In this document: piece by piece, positions 58,692 to 64,000 of the stretch
Layout of the letters: each line of letters starts with the position of its first letter
Position numbering within the stretch: the first letter of the stretch is position 1
Origin: Nonomuraea dietziae
GTDB taxonomy: Bacteria; Actinomycetota; Actinomycetes; Streptosporangiales; Streptosporangiaceae
DNA: 64,000 nt
Assembly (NCBI RefSeq): GCF_014195505.1
Contig: NZ_JACIBV010000001.1
Location: 620,001-684,000, forward strand
Direction: 5' to 3'
The notes under the pieces: model-generated
Seen by the model: the letters and a program-made list of their open reading frames with translations, nothing else
What the model was told of the DNA's origin: nothing
Database searches by the model: none
Position numbers and translations under genes: made by a program

Positions 58692-59378
58692 TCATGCATG
58701 CTCGCCGTACGGCCGTCGGCCGGGCCCGGTAGCCGCCGGCCGTCCGAGGCCTGTCGCCGGTGTGGCGCGGTGCGCGAGCGACACGGGAGTGCGGCCCAGC
58801 AGGGCGCGGGAGGTGCGGGCCAGGTGGGCCTGGTCGGCGAACCCGGCCGTGGCCGCCGCCGACGCCACGGACGAGAGGCCGAGCAGGGTGACGGCCGCCC
58901 GCAGCCGCGCCCACTGGCGCAGCCGTACCAGCGGAATCCCGACGGACGCGCGGACCAGGGCGCGCAGCCGCGGCGGCGACAGCCCTACCTCGGCGGCGAT
59001 GACGTCGATGGGCAGCAGGTCGGCGGCCAGATCCAGGGCGTGAGCCACTCTCGGGTCGAGGAGCGGGCCGGGGCCGGCGAGCGTGACGAGCTCCGTCAAG
59101 GCGGCGCCGGAGCCGAGGGCCGCCCGCATCCGCCGTACGGCTCGCTCGTCGAGCACCGTCATCTCCTGGCGCGGGCGCAGCAGCCACGGATCGACGAACA
59201 GCGCCGTGTAGGCCGAGCTCACCGCGGCGGTGTGGGCGAGCTGCGGCGGCACGAGCAGCCCCGCTCCCGAGATCCGCCCGGCCACTGCGGGCCCTCGCTC
59301 AGGAAGGACGATCTTCCACACGGGATGCACGTGACGGGCGACCCTCGCAGGTCCGTTCTCCTCGAACACGGTCATCCC
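58692..59378 (-). CDS. AraC-family regulator
   Basis: A 228-residue protein. The N-terminal cupin-like part (H-V-H-P-V-W-K-I-V-L-P, G-A-G-L-L-V-P-P-Q-L-A-H) is followed by a double helix-turn-helix (I-D-V-I-A-A-E-V-G-L-S-P-P-R-L-R, then S-A-A-A-T-A-G-F-A-D-Q-A-H-L). The start is uncertain: ATG 59378 fits the domain; ATG 59447 would leave only 6 bp to the divergent DoxX start. It probably controls that membrane protein gene. Confidence 0.83.
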   Translation of the reverse strand, partial: GMTVFEENGPARVARHVHPVWKIVLPERGPAVAGRISGAGLLVPPQLAHTAAVSSAYTALFVDPWLLRPRQEMTVLDERAVRRMRAALGSGAALTELVTLAGPGPLLDPRVAHALDLAADLLPIDVIAAEVGLSPPRLRALVRASVGIPLVRLRQWARLRAAVTLLGLSSVASAAATAGFADQAHLARTSRALLGRTPVSLAHRATPATGLGRPAATGPGRRPYGEHA

Positions 59379-59453
59379 GCCGCCGGGGACGGACCGCAAC
59401 CGGCGATCGTTTCGTTCAAGCGCCTGCGCGGGCGTAGGGGTCAGCATCGCGTC

Positions 59454-59834
59454 ATGCACGATATCGCCGCCATCGCTCTGGCTCTCTTCCTGATCGCCGT
59501 GGGAGCCTCGCACTTCCTCTTGCCCGGATACTTCCGCACGCTCGTCCCCGGCTGGTTCCCCTGGGCGGGGCCCGCCGTCGCCGCCAGCGGGGTGGCGGAG
59601 ATCCTCGTGGGCGGGCTGCTGGTCGTTCCGGGTGGCAGGGCGGCGGGGGGCTGGGCCGCCGCCGCGCTCATCACCGCCTACCTCGCCTCGCACGTGGACG
59701 CGCTACGGCACGCGCATCGCGACCGGCCGCGACTGGTGGACCGTCCGGCGGGCGCGGTGGCCCGCCTGGTGGTCAACGCCGCCTACATCGGCTGGGCGGT
59801 CACGGTGGCGCTGACCGCTCCAGGAGGCGGCTGA
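59454..59834 (+). CDS. DoxX-like small membrane protein
   Basis: A 126-residue protein with four hydrophobic segments (I-A-L-A-L-F-L-I-A-V-G-A-S-H-F near residue 10, A-V-A-A-S-G-V-A-E-I-L-V-G-G near 45, A-A-A-L-I-T-A-Y-L-A near 70, N-A-A-Y-I-G-W-A-V-T near 107). The G-x-x-H-F start resembles DoxX-like proteins. It is divergent from an AraC gene and convergent with the GH16 gene. Function unknown. Confidence 0.75.
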   Translation: MHDIAAIALALFLIAVGASHFLLPGYFRTLVPGWFPWAGPAVAASGVAEILVGGLLVVPGGRAAGGWAAAALITAYLASHVDALRHAHRDRPRLVDRPAGAVARLVVNAAYIGWAVTVALTAPGGG

Positions 59835-59839
59835 GACCG

Positions 59840-59898
59840 GTCGAGGCCCCGACGGGCAGGGCCTCGACACCAGGGCCTCGACATCAGGGCTTCGGCAT
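59840..59898. terminator. Terminator hairpin with 14-bp tandem repeats
   Basis: GTCGAGGCCC (59840-59849) pairs with GGGCCTCGAC (59859-59868) around 9 nt, 5 bp after the DoxX stop. The right arm is the first of three 14-bp tandem units, CAGGGCCTCGACAC and variants (59857-59898). It sits between convergent genes and probably ends transcription from the plus strand. Confidence 0.65.
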
Positions 59899-59919
59899 CA
59901 GGTGAAGCTCCGCGACGCG

Positions 59920-60816
59920 TCACCAGGCGCGGGTACGCCCCACCCACACGTTCCGGGCACGGAAATAGGTGTTGCCGGAAGGGCCTGGTTGCTCGTTCCA
60001 GCCAGGACCGCCAGGCTCGATCCCGGAAGCCCAGGAGCCCATCTGCAGGTTGATGATGAGCCACTGCGGGACACCCGCCCAGCCGACTCCCCGGTGGGTC
60101 GCCTTCCAGACCCCGTCGAAGTAGTAGTCGAGCATGACGTCGTCGCCGTCCTTGTACATCCAGACGCGGTACTTGTGCCAGGCATCGGGGTTGTGGCCGC
60201 TGACCGGTTCACGCTCGACGACCTCCTCGCCACTGGCGTTCTTGCTCCAGGTGTTGAAGAGGTTGGTCGAGTTGCCCACGTATTCCAGGATGTCGCTCTC
60301 CGGCGGCCAGGCCGGCCAGGTACCCGTCGTCCAGAACGCCGGCCAGATGCCCTGTCCGGTCTGGGTCCGGAACTCGCCCTCGATGTCGTACTCGGGGAAC
60401 TGGTCGTTGACGAGGATCTGCTCCTTGGCGTGAACGGCGCCCGAGCGGTACCACAGCGGAGCGTTCGGCGCGTGCGGGCTGTTCCCGTCCGGCGCGGCCA
60501 GCCGGGTCGCCGTCAGGGTCAGCACGCCCTGAGCGAGAGAGACCTGGCCGGCGTGCATCCTGGCGGCGCCGTTGTGGGTGTCGGCGCTGCCGTCCCAGGG
60601 GTAGAGGTGATTCCACTCCTGGTTGAAGGCCGAGGTACTGCTGAAGGAGGACTTCTCGATGAGGTTCTCCCATGAGGCGCCGGTGCGGCGGGCGCGGGCG
60701 GCGGCTGAGGACGTGGCATGGGCCGCGGTGGGGGCGAGTGAAAGGCCGAGGGACAAACCGCCGACGGCCGCCGCCGAGGCCAGGAGTTGACGCCGATTGA
60801 TTCCTTGTTCGGACAC
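59920..60816 (-). CDS. Tat-exported glycoside hydrolase family 16
   Basis: A 298-residue secreted enzyme. The signal peptide has a twin-arginine motif (G-I-N-R-R-Q-L-L-A-S-A-A-A-V-G-G) and ends near A-A-H-A (residue 34). The catalytic motif is E-S-D-I-L-E (nucleophile Glu173, Asp175, acid/base Glu178), the GH16 E-x-D-x-x-E. Aromatic clusters such as W-P-A-F-W-T-T-G line the cleft. GH16 enzymes cut beta-1,3(4)-glucans, agarose or related polymers; which one cannot be told. AAAGGAAG precedes the GTG at 60816. A 20-bp palindrome lies 117 bp upstream. Confidence 0.9.
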   Translation of the reverse strand: MSEQGINRRQLLASAAAVGGLSLGLSLAPTAAHATSSAAARARRTGASWENLIEKSSFSSTSAFNQEWNHLYPWDGSADTHNGAARMHAGQVSLAQGVLTLTATRLAAPDGNSPHAPNAPLWYRSGAVHAKEQILVNDQFPEYDIEGEFRTQTGQGIWPAFWTTGTWPAWPPESDILEYVGNSTNLFNTWSKNASGEEVVEREPVSGHNPDAWHKYRVWMYKDGDDVMLDYYFDGVWKATHRGVGWAGVPQWLIINLQMGSWASGIEPGGPGWNEQPGPSGNTYFRARNVWVGRTRAW

Positions 60817-60932
60817 GTTCTTCCTTTCTTCGACCCCCGTCACCGGCGTGCGAAGTGAGCCGGTACTGAGCGGGGACCAGGGCGCTCACGCAGGGAGGGA
60901 CGCTGTGGACCGCGTCGAAGGGCAGTCGAGGC

Positions 60933-60952
60933 ACCCCCCAGCGCTGGGGGGT
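60933..60952. promoter_or_regulatory. 20-bp perfect palindrome upstream of GH16
   Basis: The half ACCCCCCAGC is followed directly by its reverse complement. The AGCGCT core is that of LacI/CebR-type operators, which often control glycosidase genes. It could instead be a hairpin terminator for the upstream serine hydrolase gene on the same strand, but no T-run follows in that direction. Confidence 0.5.
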
Positions 60953-61025
60953 TTGCCGACTTCGCCGCAAGCGGTCCTCGTTCAGGCGAATGATCATGAT
61001 TGGGCGGGAACAGTATGCCGGTTGA

Positions 61026-62975
61026 TCAGTTGGTGGGGAAGGGCAGGGCGAGAAGGTTGTAGGTCATGGCGATCTTGAAGAACACCACGCCGGCCAGTGC
61101 GAGCGTCGTGTGGCACAGCCGTCCTGGCCGGCCCCACCAGCCCTTCACCCAGGCCGGAACCGCGGTGACGGCGACCAGGACGGCGCACAGGAGCCCGACC
61201 GTGGCGAGGACCGGCAGCGCGGCGAGCGGGGGCGCGTTGAGGGCGGTCAGCTCCGCGGCCACGTTCGGGTCGGACATGATCATCGCGAACCCGGCGATGA
61301 AGGCGGTCACCAGCGCGGCCGTGATCCAGGCCAGGAGCCGGGCGGCACGGGCGCCGGTCGGCTGAGGCGAGGCGCCGGCGCGGGAGCGCCGCCGCAGGAG
61401 GCGCACCGAGGCGATGATCGGCAGGAGGAGGAAGGCGAGCACGAACACCAGGGCGCTGAGGCCGAACAGGATGGTGTGCGGCGTCGGGACGTCGTACCAG
61501 GCCAGCTTCTCCAGGACCTCGGACGGGTTCATCGAGCTGGACAGCGTCCCCTCGCCGTCGAAGGCGATCCGCGCCTGGCCGTCGCGCTCCTGGAAGAGGC
61601 CGGGGCCGGTTCGCATCCAGTGCTGGGTCGTCCTGGCCGGGTCGGGCGACAGCCCGGTGGTCGTCAGGGTGCCGTCGGCGTTGGCCTGCACGGTCGGCGC
61701 GGCGAACAAGGAGCCCGCCTTCATGAGGCTGGTACGGCTGGCGCGCGTGGAGCGGTAGGTGCCGGCGTATCGCGTCACGTCGTCGCCTCCGGCGGTGGCA
61801 CGCGCGGTCCCCGCGGTGGCCGTTGCCGCGGGCAGGTAGCGGTCGACGATCCGGTTGACGAGGCTCTGGCCGTTCCATCCGGCGACGGCGCCGACGCCGT
61901 CGCCGTTGTAGACGACGTAGACGCCGAGGTGCTCCTCGGGGAGCAGGGCCATGACGTTGTGGTGGCCGGGCACGTCGCCGTCCTTGTAGATAAGCCTGCG
62001 ACCGTTGCGCGACCGCAGCTCGAAGGCGTAGCCCATGCCCGGGATGCGGGAGTCCTGAGCGTAGTGCTGCTCCTGAAGGCGGCGGGCGAGGTTCCTGCCC
62101 AGGCGAGGATCGTCGCGGAGCTGGGCGAGCATGAAACGGCCCATGTCGGCCGGGGTGGAGACGGGGCCGGCTCCGGTGGGGGTCCACGGCGCGTACTGGC
62201 CCTTGACGGTGGCGTAGCCGTCTCCGCTCGGGCGGTAGGCGCCGGCGAGGTCGTCGTCCAGCACCGCGGCGTGCGGCACGGCCATGCTGGTGGCGTTCAT
62301 CCCGAGCGGCTTGAGGATGTGCTGCTCGACGTACTGCGCGAACGGTTGCCCTGAGGCGGCCTCCACGAGGTGGCCCGCGAGCGCCATGCCGTAGTTGTCG
62401 TAGGCGACGCGCGTGCCCGGTGGGCGCACGCGAGGCGGTTGCCGGTCGGCCAGGCTGCGCGACAGCGGGCCGACGTCTTCGGGATCGGCCTCGGCGAGCC
62501 CGACGATGTCGTCGTCGAAGCCTGCCGTGTAGGTCAGGAGGTGCTCCAGAGTGACGGGCCGGCCTGGATAGGAGTCCTCGATGGTGAACGAGGTCAGGTA
62601 CCGGTTGACGTCCGCTCGCAGATCGAGTTTGCCGTCCTCGACGAGTTGCATAGCCGCCGTGGCGGTGAACAGCTTGGCGAGCGAGCCGGTGAAGAAGCCG
62701 GTGCGGCCGGGGTCGATCGGCCGCCCCGTGGCCACGTCGGCGACCCCATATCCCTTGGCGAGGACCGTGCGCCCACCTGAGACCACGACGACCGCCGCAC
62801 CGGGGATGCGGTCCCTTACCAACTGCTCGGGGACGACACGGTCGACCAACTCGGCCAGCCCCGGCAGATCGACCTGCCCTGGGGTCGGCTCGACGGCCGA
62901 CAGGGCGGGTCCCGAGGTGAGGATCGCGGCGCCGGCCAGCGCCGTCGCCAGGATGCGAAGGAGGTGGGCTTTCAT
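61026..62975 (-). CDS. Secreted, membrane-anchored serine hydrolase (beta-lactamase-like)
   Basis: A 649-residue protein: signal peptide (L-L-R-I-L-A-T-A-L-A-G-A-A-I-L), class C beta-lactamase-like domain with S-L-A-K (Ser98, Lys101) and Y-D-N as YxN, then H-H-N-V in G-D-V-P-G-H-H-N. A DUF3471-like beta domain follows, then four transmembrane helices at the C-terminus (from L-F-G-L-S-A-L-V-F-V-L). The catalytic domain faces outward. This build resembles actinobacterial esterase/peptidase homologues of penicillin-binding proteins. The start at 62975 is placed at the signal peptide. It is divergent from a sensor kinase gene. Confidence 0.86.
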   Translation of the reverse strand: MKAHLLRILATALAGAAILTSGPALSAVEPTPGQVDLPGLAELVDRVVPEQLVRDRIPGAAVVVVSGGRTVLAKGYGVADVATGRPIDPGRTGFFTGSLAKLFTATAAMQLVEDGKLDLRADVNRYLTSFTIEDSYPGRPVTLEHLLTYTAGFDDDIVGLAEADPEDVGPLSRSLADRQPPRVRPPGTRVAYDNYGMALAGHLVEAASGQPFAQYVEQHILKPLGMNATSMAVPHAAVLDDDLAGAYRPSGDGYATVKGQYAPWTPTGAGPVSTPADMGRFMLAQLRDDPRLGRNLARRLQEQHYAQDSRIPGMGYAFELRSRNGRRLIYKDGDVPGHHNVMALLPEEHLGVYVVYNGDGVGAVAGWNGQSLVNRIVDRYLPAATATAGTARATAGGDDVTRYAGTYRSTRASRTSLMKAGSLFAAPTVQANADGTLTTTGLSPDPARTTQHWMRTGPGLFQERDGQARIAFDGEGTLSSSMNPSEVLEKLAWYDVPTPHTILFGLSALVFVLAFLLLPIIASVRLLRRRSRAGASPQPTGARAARLLAWITAALVTAFIAGFAMIMSDPNVAAELTALNAPPLAALPVLATVGLLCAVLVAVTAVPAWVKGWWGRPGRLCHTTLALAGVVFFKIAMTYNLLALPFPTN

Positions 62976-63077
62976 GGAGTCGACCCTGCCGACCTGGGGC
63001 GATGCCGGGCCAGTGTCAGGAGCACCGGCACCGCATGCGAAACGCATAATCAGTACATATCGGTAAGATCCTCCGCT

Positions 63078-64000
63078 GTGACGGTCATCCTGGTGATCCT
63101 GGCAGCCGTGGTGTTCGACCCTCTGGCCCCACTGCCCAGCGTTCCTGCGGCCGCCATGGTCACCCTGCAGATCGTGCACAGCCTGCCGCGCCTGCGCCGC
63201 CTGCGCGGTCCGTGGACCCTCGCCGCCCAAGGCCTGCTGTTCCCGTGGGCAGGGCAGGGCGCCCCCGGGTTGCTCGCCGCCTCCGCGCTCCTGATCGCGC
63301 GAGGCCCCCTGCGCTGGGTGCTGTTCTGCGCCGTCGTGGCCGCTGCAGGCCTGCTGAACACGGCCGACGCCTACACCTGCGTGAACGCCATGGTGAACGC
63401 GCTCACCCAGGGACTGGTCCTGTTCGGCGTCACCCGCCTGAACGATCTGCGCACCCAACTGCACGCCGCCCGCCACGAACTTGCCGAGGCGTCGGTCGCC
63501 GAGGAACGCGAGCGTGCCTCCCGCGACCTCGAGAGCGTCCTGGGCTCCAGCCTGTCGGCCATCATCACCTTGGCGGCGCAGGGGCGCACCGGCGACATCC
63601 TCACCCTGGCCCGGCGCGCCGCCGCACGCGCTCGGCAGGCTCCCCCCGCCCCGGCGCAGCCGTCTTTCGACGACCTCACGCCCAGACTGGCGGTCCCCAT
63701 CCTGGTGGCCGCGCACCTGGGTTTCCTGACCGTCACAGCGGTGTTCCTGTGGCGGGCGGCTCTGCCTCCCGCCGTCCTGGCCATCGGCCTGCCGGCCGTG
63801 GTCGTCGTCACGCTCCTGCAGCTCCACCACTCGTTGCCCCGGCCGCCCGGTGTCCGGCCCCGGCACGCCGGGTGGACGCTTCCGCTGCAGTTCGTCCTCA
63901 TCCTGGTGCCGCTGTTCCTGCCGGACCGCCCCTACCCGCAGTTGATCGGCTTCGCCGCGGGCTCGCTCCTCATCCTGTGGACCCGCTGGGCGGCCTTCCC
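63078..64000 (+). CDS. Two-module sensor kinase, first module lacking the phospho-acceptor His (runs off window)
   Basis: At least 307 residues from GTG 63078. Module one has about four membrane helices (residues 2-115), then a HisKA_3-like segment E-E-R-E-R-A-S-R-D-L-E-S-V-L-G-S-S-L. Here Glu152 stands where ARDLHDxLGHxL kinases carry the phospho-histidine, and no ATPase domain follows. A second membrane block begins at about residue 205 and repeats the first (V-T-L-L-Q-L-H-H-S-L-P-R against V-T-L-Q-I-V-H-S-L-P-R). A true kinase domain is expected beyond the window. TAAGAT (63064-63069) lies 8 nt before the GTG, suggesting a leaderless message. Confidence 0.75.
   Translation, partial: MTVILVILAAVVFDPLAPLPSVPAAAMVTLQIVHSLPRLRRLRGPWTLAAQGLLFPWAGQGAPGLLAASALLIARGPLRWVLFCAVVAAAGLLNTADAYTCVNAMVNALTQGLVLFGVTRLNDLRTQLHAARHELAEASVAEERERASRDLESVLGSSLSAIITLAAQGRTGDILTLARRAAARARQAPPAPAQPSFDDLTPRLAVPILVAAHLGFLTVTAVFLWRAALPPAVLAIGLPAVVVVTLLQLHHSLPRPPGVRPRHAGWTLPLQFVLILVPLFLPDRPYPQLIGFAAGSLLILWTRWAAF

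Noticed and set aside
59447..59454. AraC start at ATG 59447
   Set aside because: It would leave only 6 bp to the divergent DoxX start, with no room for a leader and promoters; ATG 59378 fits the domain better.
1..64000. CRISPR array, tRNA, rRNA or prophage structural genes
   Set aside because: No regularly spaced repeats with spacers, no cloverleaf or rRNA sequence, and no capsid, portal or tail genes were seen; the 14-bp tandem units at 59857 and the two hairpin repeats are too few and of the wrong form for CRISPR.
1..64000. Complete biosynthetic gene cluster
   Set aside because: SARPs, P450s, an FAD oxidase and a SnoaL protein are present, but no PKS, NRPS, terpene synthase, lanthipeptide or other core enzyme occurs in the window.

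Overview
The window is 64 kb of GC-rich (about 70%) DNA with actinobacterial codon use and promoters. Gene content (SARP/AfsR-type regulators, P450s with a 3Fe-4S ferredoxin, SigE-type and SigJ-type sigma factors, F420-type reductase fold, very many TetR/MarR/PadR/HxlR regulators, frequent leaderless starts) fits a filamentous actinomycete, most plausibly Streptosporangiaceae (Nonomuraea-like). That placement is inferred from content only. There are no rRNA or tRNA genes, no CRISPR array and no core housekeeping operon. It reads as an accessory chromosomal region made of small modules, each an enzyme or transporter with its own regulator.

Layout. 0-3.4 kb: MerR-controlled metalloprotease; TetR with a divergent Tet(X)-like flavin monooxygenase. 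3.5-7.3 kb: secreted lipoprotein hydrolase facing a CPBP protease plus two-component system operon across a 120-bp inverted twin promoter. 7.3-10.1 kb: MarR with three operators controlling a quinone oxidoreductase and an FAD oxidoreductase. 10.1-17.8 kb: small secreted Cys-rich protein, HAD phosphatase, XRE-cupin regulator, SigE-type sigma with a membrane beta-propeller partner, GbsR/MarR with a hydrolase, TetR with a GAP-type permease. 18-20.5 kb: P450 and a serine hydrolase. 20.9-25.2 kb: gene graveyard (amine oxidase, aldo-keto reductase, luciferase-like oxidoreductase, CHAP, GntR and IS30 fragments) around three intact genes. 25.2-33.3 kb: two paralogous hydrolases around a PadR-FtsX ABC operon, then HxlR, F420-type reductase and TetR. 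33.4-41.9 kb: large AfsR-type regulator, serine hydrolase, SnoaL, DoxX, YdeI, VOC genes and a frameshifted SigJ-type sigma, with two copies of a covarying hairpin repeat. 42-48.2 kb: berberine-bridge-type oxidase, DUF4267, hemerythrin, and a second SARP-AAA regulator behind a textbook SARP promoter. 48.4-52.8 kb: ABC-2 transporter plus kinase with a damaged response regulator. 53.3-59.8 kb: GNAT, P450-ferredoxin pair with TetR, winged-helix protein, VOC, WYL regulator, AraC, DoxX. 59.9-64 kb: Tat-exported GH16 glycosidase, membrane-anchored serine hydrolase, and the first half of a two-module sensor kinase whose phospho-acceptor histidine is replaced.

How the parts work together. Most modules are self-contained detoxification or signalling units. 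The regulator sits divergently or at the end of the operon, and its operator can often be read as a palindrome in the promoter. Several transcripts appear leaderless, with the -10 box 6-8 nt before the start codon. No complete biosynthetic gene cluster is visible, although two SARP-type activators, two P450s, an FAD oxidase and a SnoaL protein are typical tailoring or regulatory genes. The most unusual observations are regulatory: the triple 11-bp repeat in front of the second SARP, the mirrored twin promoter at 4.5 kb, the 32-bp perfect palindrome at 52.9 kb, and the pair of hairpin repeats with compensated stems.
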